Positions 41,506 through 49,789 of a stretch of 64,000 bases of DNA are shown here, piece by piece. A program made the translations under genes and the position numbers. Every line of letters starts with the position of its first letter. Positions within the stretch are counted from its first letter, which is position 1. The stretch is taken from the NCBI RefSeq assembly GCF_000024965.1, contig NC_013530.1, positions 248,001-312,000 on the forward strand, read 5' to 3'. This DNA is from Xylanimonas cellulosilytica DSM 15894. Its GTDB lineage: Bacteria; Actinomycetota; Actinomycetes; Actinomycetales; Cellulomonadaceae. The notes below the pieces were generated by a model. That model was not told where the DNA came from. It saw only the letters and a list, made by a program, of their open reading frames with translations, and ran no database searches.

Positions 41506-43232
41506 GGGATCACCGCCTGAAGGCCGCCGTCGGTCGCGGTGATCGACCCGCCGAGGGCGCCCACTCGATCACGAAGCGCCTCGATGTCATCGGGTGCGTT
41601 GCCGTTCACGGACACGGTCAGCAGCGAGCGGTCGAGCGTCACGGAGGCGTGGACGGAGCCACGTGCGACGTCACCCGCCTCGACGCTGCGGGCGACGACC
41701 ACGTACGCAGCGCGCTCGACGGGAAGGGGGAGCCGGTGGGAGAAGCCGACCCTGACGTCGGTCGGGACGGTCGACTCCTCGGCAAGCGTACGCAGCGCCG
41801 CTTCAAGGCCGTGATGATCGAGGATCGCAGGAATCGGGCCGTGCGCGATCGAACGCAGTCGCTCGGCGATCTCGGCTGCCCGGCGTTGCGTCGCGGCGAT
41901 GTCCGCTGCCTGGGCGGGCTCACCGGCTCTCTCTGCGTGGAGCCGTGCGAGCGTCAGCTCGTACAGCAGGGCGACGAGGCTCTGCTGCGCGCCGTCGTGG
42001 AGGTTTCGCTCGACCGCACGGCGTGCGGCGTCGGCCGCCTCGACGATGCGTGCACGCGACTCGCGCAGCTCACGCAGCCGCGCGAGGACGTCCGCCTGCA
42101 GGCGTTCGTTGTCGATCGCCAGCCGGGCGGCGGTGCCGAGGTAGTCGGCGAGCCTGGGGTCTCCGCGCAGGGCGATGTCGTGGACGACGACCGCGACCGT
42201 GTTCTCCCCGCGTCGGATCTCCGTGACTGCCCGGTCGGGTCGCAGCGTGAGCTCACGTGGCTCGCCCGTCGCGTCGACGTGCCGCGTCGACCCCGCCAGC
42301 GGGTAGAGGACGTCGAGCGTCGGGTCGTCGAGGATCGCGGCGAGCGCTCGGCGCAGCGATCCTGTCATCGGCGACGCGCCGAGCTCGTGCGCGAGGCGGG
42401 CGACACGGCGCCGTCGTGCCCTGACGATGAGGACGCTCCAGGCGATGCCGGCGCCGAGGAGGGTGAGCGCGGCCGCCTCGGTGACAGACGCGAGGCGGTG
42501 CACGCCGACGTGGTCGCGACCGAGCATCGCCCCGGGCGCCAGGAGACGTCCCGACGCGCCCGCGAGCAGAGCGAGCGCGGCTGGGGCGACGACCCGGGCG
42601 GTGTCGGCGCGCGCAGCGCGTGCCGACCCGATCAGACGCGTCCCGGCGAGCACGACGCCGAGCACCGCAACGGCTGTCGTGGTCACGATGACGGCGTCTC
42701 GAAGCAGGGCCGCGACCCGCGGCAGGGGAACGACGAGAAAGACGTTCGCGGTGCAGTTCGCCGAGCAGAGACGGTCCAGGAACGGGTCCCGCACGAGAGC
42801 GAGCGTCGCGACGGCAAGCCCGATCGAGGTGTAGACGGTCGCGACGAGACTGCGCGCGCCGCGACCGTCGATCCGTCCGCGGGGAGCCGCGACGACGACA
42901 TGCAGCAGCACCGGAGCGGCGAACGGGACGAGGAGCTCGCCGACACTTCTCACCAGGGGAGGGCCTTCGGCCCAGCCCACCCACGACGGAGAGACCCAGA
43001 CGACTGCGGCCGCCGCGGCCAGCGGTCCCATGGACGATGCCGGCGGCCGCATCGACGCCAGCAGCGCGCAGCCGATCAGCGCGGTCGCGCCGGTCGCCGC
43101 GACAAGAGCGGACGTCGCCGTCGTCGTCGCCGGAGCCATGGAGTGGCCAGGGCGCAGGAGAGGGAGCGAGAGCGCGACGAGCATGGCGCCGACGGAGACC
43201 AGAGCACGGGCGGCGACCTCTCGCCGGTTCAT
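41496..43232 (-). CDS. Histidine kinase-like protein keeping the acceptor His but lacking ATP-site motifs
   Basis: 578 aa. Residues 1-~290 hold about eight to nine membrane helices. A GAF-like/linker part follows, then HisKA_3 with RNLHDGAQQSLV (H412). The C-terminal ATPase-like domain is degenerate: the N box expected as AEALTNVxKH reads ARSVEAGDVARG, the G box expected as VxDDGxGG reads VSVNGNAPDD, and the GSGLxGL motif is missing, leaving IEALRDRVGALGG. The frame is continuous through the domain, so this is not a simple frameshift. It may serve as the phosphotransfer half of a split kinase. ATG 43232, divergent from the first DctP lipoprotein gene. Confidence 0.88.
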   Translation of the reverse strand: MNRREVAARALVSVGAMLVALSLPLLRPGHSMAPATTTATSALVAATGATALIGCALLASMRPPASSMGPLAAAAAVVWVSPSWVGWAEGPPLVRSVGELLVPFAAPVLLHVVVAAPRGRIDGRGARSLVATVYTSIGLAVATLALVRDPFLDRLCSANCTANVFLVVPLPRVAALLRDAVIVTTTAVAVLGVVLAGTRLIGSARAARADTARVVAPAALALLAGASGRLLAPGAMLGRDHVGVHRLASVTEAAALTLLGAGIAWSVLIVRARRRRVARLAHELGASPMTGSLRRALAAILDDPTLDVLYPLAGSTRHVDATGEPRELTLRPDRAVTEIRRGENTVAVVVHDIALRGDPRLADYLGTAARLAIDNERLQADVLARLRELRESRARIVEAADAARRAVERNLHDGAQQSLVALLYELTLARLHAERAGEPAQAADIAATQRRAAEIAERLRSIAHGPIPAILDHHGLEAALRTLAEESTVPTDVRVGFSHRLPLPVERAAYVVVARSVEAGDVARGSVHASVTLDRSLLTVSVNGNAPDDIEALRDRVGALGGSITATDGGLQAVIPCA

Positions 43233-43413
43233 GGCGTCATTCTCCGGGTGGCGCCGGAGAGCGGCAACGGCACGACCACGTACCTGCGCGGCGACCACCC
43301 GGCGGCCGTGACGCCCACGACCGGTCGCGACGCCGTCGGCGTGGGCCGGGTCGTATCCTGGCCGCGAGGTCCGGCACGTCGGGGCGCGGCCGGGCCGTCG
43401 TCCGGAGGCGAAC

Positions 43414-44943
43414 GTGACGCAGGGCGCACGACGGCGGGGTCCTCGCCTCGCGCGCGCTCTCGCACTGGCGCTCTCGCTCCCGCTCGTTGCTCACGGATGT
43501 GCAACGCCCCCGCCGGGGACGAAGGCCGGCGGCGGAAGCGCCCCTGCCTCGATCGAGCTCGCCACGGCGGAGCCGCGGGGGAGCCTGACGTCGGTGGCGG
43601 TGCTCGACCTCGCCCACCGCATCGAGCGACGCTCCGGTGGAGGCATCGACGTCGAGATCGAGTGGCAGGCGCACCGCCGCACCACTGACGTCTGGACCGC
43701 GGATGCGGCACCGATCGTCGCTGACCTCGTCACCGCAGGCGACGTCGAACTGGCCGTCACACCGGAGTGGGTGTGGATCGAACACGGTGCCCCGTCGCTC
43801 GCAGCGCTCCGGACGCCGTTCCTGATCGATCGGCTCGAGGTCCTCCAGGAGATCGCCGTCGGTGGCACCGGAGAGCGCATGCTCGCCGACCTCACGGAGC
43901 ACGGAGTGCGCGGGCTCGCGCTGCTGCCGCAGGGACTGCGCAGTCCGCTGTCGTTCGGTCCGGCGATCCTGGAACCTGACGATCTCGTCGGCTCCTCGTT
44001 CCGGTCGCTCGACCGCCAGGGACTGAGCCTCTTCCGCAGCCTCGGGGCCGAGGTACCTGTGGTCGACGGCGACGAGTACACGGGTCGGGTGGCCCGCGGT
44101 GAGATCGACGGGGTGGATGCATCGCTGGCGACAGCGTCCGCGCATCCCGAGCTCGGCACGATCACCGCCGATCTCGCGTACTACCCGCTGTCCTCCGTCG
44201 TCGTCGCGAACTCCGCCTGGTTCGCGTCGCTGGCACCAGACGTCCGCGAGCTCGTCCAGGCCGCGGCGACCGAGACGGTCGGGTTCGTGATCGACTCGAC
44301 GCCGTCGCCCGCCGCCGCGGCTGAGGCGTACTGCGCTGCCGGGGGCACCGTCTCCCTGGCCGGCGAGACGCTCGTCGCGAGGTGGCGGGCCGCCGCCGCC
44401 CCGGCTCGCGCCGCGCTCGAACAGGATCCTGTGACGGCCGAGAACGTCGCCGCGATCATGGCGCTCGCCGCGCGGGTTCCACCCGAGCGCGACCCGGCAC
44501 GAGCGTGCGAGGGCACGGCCGCACGACCTCCCGGTGCGGGCGGGCACGCACCGTCCGCGGACTTCCCGGAGGGCGTGTACCGCGCGGAGATCCCGGTGAG
44601 CGCCTTCCTCGAGGCGGGCGTGGACGGCCAGACGGCAGAAGGGCACGCCGGTATCTGGACGCTCACGTTCCGCGGCGGAACCTGGGAGTCGACGGACCCG
44701 CACGCGCCCGTGCACGACTGCCCCGGGAGCGCCTATCGCGTCGAGGGTGACCGCATCGTCGTCGTTCTCGGCGACCGAGGGGCGAGCTGCGGAGGCTCCG
44801 CAGGCCGCGAGCTCTTCAGCGCCCGCTGGGAGGTCGACGACGGCGTCGTGCGCTTCCTCGACGTGCGTGCGGGCCCCGGCGGCGGGTCGGATGCCTTCGT
44901 GCAGGCGCTGTTCGGCTCGACGGACTGGAGCCGAGCCGACTGA
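43414..44943 (+). CDS. DctP-like TRAP substrate-binding lipoprotein with C-terminal beta domain (1)
   Basis: 509 aa. Signal peptide with lipobox AHGC (residues ~24-27), so it is anchored to the outer face of the membrane. Residues ~50-360 follow the DctP solute-binding pattern: VLDLAHRIERRSGGGIDVEIEW, a LRTPFLIDRLE strand, a GLALLPQGLRSPLSF segment and YYPLSSVVVANSAWFASL. The last ~130 residues (from EGVYRAEIPVSAFLEAG) form an extra beta-rich, lipocalin-like domain with a cysteine pair. No DctQ or DctM membrane subunit exists in the window, so a sensing role is more likely than transport. GTG start with GGAGG. Confidence 0.82.
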   Translation: MTQGARRRGPRLARALALALSLPLVAHGCATPPPGTKAGGGSAPASIELATAEPRGSLTSVAVLDLAHRIERRSGGGIDVEIEWQAHRRTTDVWTADAAPIVADLVTAGDVELAVTPEWVWIEHGAPSLAALRTPFLIDRLEVLQEIAVGGTGERMLADLTEHGVRGLALLPQGLRSPLSFGPAILEPDDLVGSSFRSLDRQGLSLFRSLGAEVPVVDGDEYTGRVARGEIDGVDASLATASAHPELGTITADLAYYPLSSVVVANSAWFASLAPDVRELVQAAATETVGFVIDSTPSPAAAAEAYCAAGGTVSLAGETLVARWRAAAAPARAALEQDPVTAENVAAIMALAARVPPERDPARACEGTAARPPGAGGHAPSADFPEGVYRAEIPVSAFLEAGVDGQTAEGHAGIWTLTFRGGTWESTDPHAPVHDCPGSAYRVEGDRIVVVLGDRGASCGGSAGRELFSARWEVDDGVVRFLDVRAGPGGGSDAFVQALFGSTDWSRAD

Positions 44944-45068
44944 GCGCGACCTCGTGGCTGGCCACGAGGTCCGCCGCGCTGGAGACCCGCGCGAGCACCG
45001 ACGCGAGCGAGCACGGAGCGGCCGTACCGTCGCCGAGAAGCGGGTAGTCGACGATCTCGGAGGCCGTC

Positions 45069-46589
45069 ATGTCTGCACTGCACCCGGCCGTCTCACGCCG
45101 CGGCAGCGAGAGCCGCCCCATGGTGCTCCCCACGGCAGCCCTGATCGTGTCCGCCCTGGCCGTGCTGGGTGCCTGCACGTCTCCAGCGGCACCCACGACG
45201 TCGTCCGGAACCACGTCGTCGTCCGGAACGACGACGCTGCGACTGCTGCACACCGACTCAGACCTGATACTCGATCCCGCGGTGGGCTGGTTCGTCGACG
45301 AGGTCGCCGAACGATCGGGCGGCGCTCTCGCCATCGACGTCGTCGCCGCGTGCTGCGGCCGCGGGGCGGAGATCGAGCAGGAGCTCATCTCACGGGTCGC
45401 TGACGGCGAAGGAGACCTCGGCGTCGTCGGCACTCGTGCCTTCGACGTCCTCGGCGTCGACGGCCTGCGCTCGCTGACCGCACCCCTGCTGCTCGACAGC
45501 TACGCGCTCCAGGAGGCCGTCATCACGAGCGACGTCGCACGCGAGCACCTCGCCGGTGTCGCGCAGCTCGGCGTCACCGGGATCGCCCTCCTGCCCGGGC
45601 CCGTTCGCGTTCCGCTCTCGTCCGGAAGGCCGCTCCTCGATCCTGACGACTGGACCGGGCTGCGCGTGCACACCGTGAGGTCCGAGCTCAGCGTCGCCGC
45701 GTTCGCCGCGCTCGGCGCCGAGGCGGTGAGCCCCGACGTCGAAGGCCGCGACGTCGGCCTGTACGACGGCAGCCTCCAGGCGATCGACAACGGGTTCGCG
45801 TTTCAGCGCGCGGACCGTGAGCGGATCCTGCCGTACGCGAGCGTGAACGTCCGCCTCTGGCCTCGCGTCTCCGCGCTCATCGCCCATCCGGGCGCTCTCG
45901 AGCAACTGAGCGCCGCACATCAGTCGCTGCTGCGGGATGCCGCCGCGGCCGTCGCCACGCACACCGGCGATCTCGCCGCGATGGATGCGGCGACCGTCGC
46001 GGAAGCGTGCGAGCGCGGGGCGCGTCTCGCCGAGGCGTCCCCGTCCCAGCTCGCGTCGATGGAGGCGGCGTTCGCTCCCGTCTACGCGGAGCTTGAGAAG
46101 GATGCCGCGACGGCCGACCTCATCGGGGGGATCCGTGCGCTCGAGCAGACCGTCGAAGCGGAGGCGGCGGTCGCGGTCCCGGAAGGATGCGCAGGCACCG
46201 CTCCGTCACCCGCCATCGGGACGGACGACACCACGACGGCCGTCGACGGGCGCTGGACGCGAGCGGCGATGACGATCGACGAGCTCGTCGCGGAGGGGCT
46301 GTCTGAGGTGCAGGCTCGGGACCTGACGACGCGGTTCACCCTCGAGTTCGCCGACGGCAGGTTCACGCTGACCGTCGACGACGAGTGGGTCTGCGACGGC
46401 ACGCCGTCGACGTCGGGAGACCACCTGTTCGTGGAGTACGCGCCCGGCGGGCGCTGCGGCCCAGGGGGACTCCTCTTCGAGGCGACGTTCACCGTCGAGG
46501 GCGACGTCCTGACGCTGACGGACGTCGACAGCCAGAACGCGGCCGACCGGCTCTTCTTCGGGCTGCGGCCCTGGACCCGGGTGGGCTGA
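45069..46589 (+). CDS. DctP-like TRAP substrate-binding lipoprotein with C-terminal beta domain (2)
   Basis: 506 aa paralogue of the preceding gene in the same order of parts: lipobox LGAC, a short Thr/Ser linker, a DctP-like region (FVDEVAERSGGALAIDVVA, LTAPLLLDSYALQEAV, GIALLPGPVRVPLSSGRPLL, LRVHTVRSELSVAAFAALGAE) and the C-terminal beta domain (DGRWTRAAMTIDELVAEGLS through LFFGLRPWTRVG) with a cysteine pair. The two proteins are divergent in sequence, so they may bind different ligands. GGAGG precedes the ATG. Convergent with the second kinase gene, 22 bases apart. Confidence 0.82.
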   Translation: MSALHPAVSRRGSESRPMVLPTAALIVSALAVLGACTSPAAPTTSSGTTSSSGTTTLRLLHTDSDLILDPAVGWFVDEVAERSGGALAIDVVAACCGRGAEIEQELISRVADGEGDLGVVGTRAFDVLGVDGLRSLTAPLLLDSYALQEAVITSDVAREHLAGVAQLGVTGIALLPGPVRVPLSSGRPLLDPDDWTGLRVHTVRSELSVAAFAALGAEAVSPDVEGRDVGLYDGSLQAIDNGFAFQRADRERILPYASVNVRLWPRVSALIAHPGALEQLSAAHQSLLRDAAAAVATHTGDLAAMDAATVAEACERGARLAEASPSQLASMEAAFAPVYAELEKDAATADLIGGIRALEQTVEAEAAVAVPEGCAGTAPSPAIGTDDTTTAVDGRWTRAAMTIDELVAEGLSEVQARDLTTRFTLEFADGRFTLTVDDEWVCDGTPSTSGDHLFVEYAPGGRCGPGGLLFEATFTVEGDVLTLTDVDSQNAADRLFFGLRPWTRVG

Positions 46590-46611
46590 CGCGGCCGTCA
46601 CGCGTCGGCGC

Positions 46612-48024
46612 TCACGACACCGGCATCCAGGCCCGAACCGTCGTCCCCGCACCGGGCGGCGACACGATCTCGACTCCTCCGCCGAGCGAGTCGACGCGGT
46701 CCCGCAAGCCCCGCAGCCCGGAGCCGGCGTCGAGGTCGGCGCCACCTGCGCCGTCGTCCGAGACCGACACCTCGAACCGGCTCCCGTCGCGCCTCGCGAC
46801 GATCACCACCGTGGCCGCCCCGGCGTGCTTGAAGGCGTTGACGAGACACTCGGCGCAGACGTAGTAGGCCGCCGCCTCGATCTCCGGCGCGAAGCGCTCC
46901 GCGACGATCGACAGGTGGACGGACACGGGCCCGCTCACGGTCAGTGGGCGCAGGGCGGCCTCGAGCCCGGCCTCGAGCGCCCTGGGCCCCAGCCCCGCGG
47001 CGGTCTCGCCGACCTCGCCGATCGCGCGGCGAACGAGGGCGCCAGCCCCATCGAGGCTCGCTCCCGCGCCGGTCGGGCTGTCCCGGATCCGACGCTCGAG
47101 CTCCCCCAACGGCTCGATCACCTGCTGCTGCAGGCGCTCCTGGAGGTGCCGGCGCTCGTCGTCACCTGCCGCGAGCAGTCGACGCCGAGACGCCTCGACC
47201 TCCCCGAGCCGCCGACGCGTCTCGTCCTCGAGTGCGCGATGGGTCGCGGTCATCCGCCGGGCGATGTCGACGGTGCGCGCGACGAGCGGATCGTCTTCCG
47301 CGACCGGGGCTCCGAGAACGTCGGAGAGCGACCTCGCGACGGAGGCGGTCGCGTCGTCTCGCCCCGTCAACCCGCCCAGCTCGACGACGAGGTCGGCAAC
47401 TCGGGCCGGGTCCGCTCGGCGAAGCCCCAGCCCCAGCACGACAGCCGTCGCCGTGACCACGAGAGCGTAGGCCCAGAACACGGGCTCGACGGCCCGGCCC
47501 TGAGGAACGACCGACCTGGCCCCGGAGCCGACGACGACGACGACGGCGAACGCCAACGAGCACCATCGCACCACGCGGCCGGGGCGATCCCCCTGCCAGG
47601 AGAACGCCGCCACGCTCGCGAGAGCTGCCGCCAGCACGACGGCCGCTGCGTCGCTGCTCCAGACGAACGGCGTGACTGATGCGGCGTACCCACCGGCGAT
47701 CGCAAGACGATGCAGCCGTCGGCCGGGCCACGCCCGCGGAAAGCTCAGCAGCAAGTGCACGAGGAACCCGCGGTGCCAGTACAGCCCGTACGCGACGAGA
47801 GTCCCGGCGATCCAGGCGACGGTGAACGCCAGCGCGAGCCAGAACGTCGGTCGTCCGTCGGGCCACGCGCGGGCGGCGAGGACGACGAAGGCGATCGCCG
47901 CCACGAGGTCCGGGACGAGAAGCGAGCCCTCCCAGCCATGGGCGACGACGCTGGCTACCAGCGCCGCGACGACCCCGGCCAGTACCAGGGCGGAACGTGC
48001 TGCCACCGTCGCGACCGCGGGCAT
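46612..48024 (-). CDS. Histidine kinase-like protein with intact ATP site but Gln in place of the acceptor His
   Basis: 470 aa. About six N-terminal membrane helices, then a helical linker. Where intact relatives have ERRRIERDLHDGAQQ, this protein has ERRHLQERLQQQVIE: the acceptor position is Q299 (codon CAG at 47128-47130). The ATPase domain is complete: YYVCAECLVNAFKHAGA (N box), VSVSDDGAGGADL and GSGLRGLRDRV. It also lacks the adjoining regulator gene that its family usually has. Together with the kinase at 41496 it would supply the missing ATP-dependent step. The frame extends further upstream but ATG 48024 fits the family. Confidence 0.86.
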   Translation of the reverse strand: MPAVATVAARSALVLAGVVAALVASVVAHGWEGSLLVPDLVAAIAFVVLAARAWPDGRPTFWLALAFTVAWIAGTLVAYGLYWHRGFLVHLLLSFPRAWPGRRLHRLAIAGGYAASVTPFVWSSDAAAVVLAAALASVAAFSWQGDRPGRVVRWCSLAFAVVVVVGSGARSVVPQGRAVEPVFWAYALVVTATAVVLGLGLRRADPARVADLVVELGGLTGRDDATASVARSLSDVLGAPVAEDDPLVARTVDIARRMTATHRALEDETRRRLGEVEASRRRLLAAGDDERRHLQERLQQQVIEPLGELERRIRDSPTGAGASLDGAGALVRRAIGEVGETAAGLGPRALEAGLEAALRPLTVSGPVSVHLSIVAERFAPEIEAAAYYVCAECLVNAFKHAGAATVVIVARRDGSRFEVSVSDDGAGGADLDAGSGLRGLRDRVDSLGGGVEIVSPPGAGTTVRAWMPVS

Positions 48025-48140
48025 ACGCGCATCGTTGCGAGCGTGGTGCGTCGGATCCCGGAGGCTCGCCGTCGGCGATGCACCGCCGGCAGGTTGGCCT
48101 CCGCCAACCTCCCGCGGGATCCGCGGGATACCAACGAAAA

Positions 48141-48167
48141 ACCCCGGGATCCAAGGGATCCCGGGGT
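48141..48167 (-). terminator. Intrinsic terminator of tRNA-Ser(GGA)
   Basis: Perfect 12-base stem (48141-48152 with 48156-48167), 3-base loop, followed on the minus strand by TTTT. It lies eight bases after the tRNA 3' end. Confidence 0.9.
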
Positions 48168-48174
48168 CTGCCGG

Positions 48175-48259
48175 CGGAGGATGGGGGATTCGAACCCCCG
48201 AGGGCGTGAACCCAACACGCTTTCCAAGCGTGCGCCATAGGCCGCTAGGCGAATCCTCC
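48175..48259 (-). tRNA. tRNA-Ser (GGA)
   Basis: On the minus strand the acceptor GGAGGAT (48259-48253) pairs with ATCCTCC (48182-48176). The anticodon GGA is encoded at 48225-48223 in loop TTGGAAA. A long variable arm and GGTTCGAATCC T-arm confirm a class II serine tRNA. Confidence 0.95.
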
Positions 48260-48383
48260 TGGTGGTGCTTCCCGCGCCGTGCACGGCGCGGACAGCCCGA
48301 GAAGGATACCCCGACGACGGCGATGCTCCCGAACCGGACCGTCGGATTTCGGCCAGCGGGCCTCGCTCCGTTAGTCTGGGCGC

Positions 48384-48474
48384 AGACCCCTCGTGCGGCG
48401 ACATCGTGCCGAACTCCCCCAGGGCCGGAAGGCAGCAAGGGTAGGTGCGCTCTGTCGGGTGTGCGAGGGGTCCT
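48384..48474 (+). ncRNA. ffs: Signal recognition particle RNA (small 4.5S type)
   Basis: The invariant apical core CAGGGCCGGAAGGCAGCA is present at 48419-48436, flanked by pairing arms; the ends GACCCCTCG (48385-48393) and CGAGGGGTC (48464-48472) form the terminal helix. It guides nascent membrane and secreted proteins to the translocon with Ffh. Confidence 0.95.
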
Positions 48475-48868
48475 TTCATGCCTCCAGCCGAGGGCCGTGA
48501 CCTGCGGGTTCTCGCACAGCGAGACAGAATGTGGTCACATCGTGGGATTCCCGGCCTCGAAAATAGGTTCCGCGGGCCGTGTCCGTTCATGATGGCGCCA
48601 TGCCCGCCACCACGTCGCCCGCTGCACTGACCACGCGCCCCGCCTCGCGCGTGCTCCTGTGTCGCGCCGCCGCCCCGGCCGGGCGAATGCGCCGCGCGGA
48701 TCGCTGAGCCCGGCACGCCGACCCGTTCGGCCGCCGCCCTCACGACCGCGCCGACGTCGTCGGACCCTCTCCTCTCGCACGCCGCCCGCCGGCCCGTGCC
48801 GCAGACCACCGCCCCGCGCCCGCGCGACGCACCGTCGTCGTCGTCCGCCCCTGGAAGGAACCACACCC
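48475..48868 (+). other. Long leader region upstream of metQ
   Basis: About 390 bases without a convincing gene. No SAM riboswitch was recognised. A 35-codon frame at 48600-48707 (RVLLCRAAAPAGRM in its middle) vaguely resembles the short cysteine-containing leader peptides of actinobacterial sulfur genes, but it lacks a ribosome site, so it is only a possibility. Confidence 0.4.
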
Positions 48869-49783
48869 ATGACCCGCAAGCGCTTCTCCCTCCTCACGCG
48901 GTCGCTGGCCGCCGTGGCCGTCGTCGGCTCGCTCGCCCTGACGGGCTGCGCGTCGTCGTCGGACGCCGCCATCTCGGCCGGCACCGAGGCGGACCCCATC
49001 GTCATCGGCATCGTCTCCTCCGGTGAGGAGTACTGGAAGACGTTCACCGCCAAGGCCGAGGAGGCCGGCATCCACGTCGAGCTGAAGAACTTCAGCGACT
49101 ACCAGCTCCCCAACCAGGGCCTCGCCGACGGCGACCTGGACCTCAACCAGTTCCAGCACCTGCAGTTCCTCGCCGACTTCAACGTCAAGACCGGCAACGA
49201 CCTCACCCCGATCGGCGCCACCGCCGTCTACGCCCTCGACCTGTACTCCACCAAGGTCACCGACGTCGCGGACATCCCCGACGGCGCCGAGGTCGCCGTG
49301 CCGAACGACGCCTCCAACCAGGCCCGGGCGCTGCTCGTGCTGCAGGACGCCGGGCTCGTCACGCTCAAGGACGGCGGCAACTCCTTCTCGACGGCGGCCG
49401 ACGTGATCGCCGACGAGTCCCGCGTCGCCGTGACCGCGCTCAAGGCCGACCAGACCCCGGCCGCGCTGCAGGACCCGAAGATCTACGCTGCGATCGTCAA
49501 CAACGACTACGTGCCGAACCTCCCGGCCGAGAGCCAGAAGCCGATCTACTCGACCGACGCCTCCTCGAGCGCCAACGACCCGTACATCAACATCTGGGTC
49601 GCCCGTGCGGAGGACAAGGACAACGAGACGTTCGCCAAGCTCATCGAGATCTACCACGACACCGAGGTCACCGACGGTGTGATCGAGGCGTCGGGCGGCA
49701 CCGGCATCATCAAGAGCGAGACGCCCGCCGAGCTGCAGGAGATCCTCGCCACCATCGAGAAGAACCAGAAGGCGCAGGGCTGA
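48869..49783 (+). CDS. metQ: Methionine ABC transporter substrate-binding lipoprotein MetQ
   Basis: 304 aa. Signal peptide with lipobox LTGC, so it is an external lipoprotein. NlpA/MetQ pattern: GEEYWKTFTAKAEEAGIHVELKNF split around the first strand, YQLPNQGLADGDLDLNQFQH, AVPNDASNQARALLVLQ and the C-terminal ASGGTGIIKSE. It delivers D- or L-methionine to the MetNI importer encoded directly downstream. GGAAGGA ribosome site about ten bases before the ATG. First gene of metQNI. Confidence 0.94.
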   Translation: MTRKRFSLLTRSLAAVAVVGSLALTGCASSSDAAISAGTEADPIVIGIVSSGEEYWKTFTAKAEEAGIHVELKNFSDYQLPNQGLADGDLDLNQFQHLQFLADFNVKTGNDLTPIGATAVYALDLYSTKVTDVADIPDGAEVAVPNDASNQARALLVLQDAGLVTLKDGGNSFSTAADVIADESRVAVTALKADQTPAALQDPKIYAAIVNNDYVPNLPAESQKPIYSTDASSSANDPYINIWVARAEDKDNETFAKLIEIYHDTEVTDGVIEASGGTGIIKSETPAELQEILATIEKNQKAQG

Positions 49784-49789
49784 CCCTCC

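Noticed and set aside
46612-48024. The His-lacking kinase as a plain pseudogene
   Set aside because: The frame is intact, the ATP site is fully conserved and the substitution is confined to the acceptor region, which is unlike neutral decay.
48475-48868. SAM riboswitch upstream of metQNI
   Set aside because: No SAM-I or SAM-IV core could be found on inspection; a covariance-model scan would be decisive.
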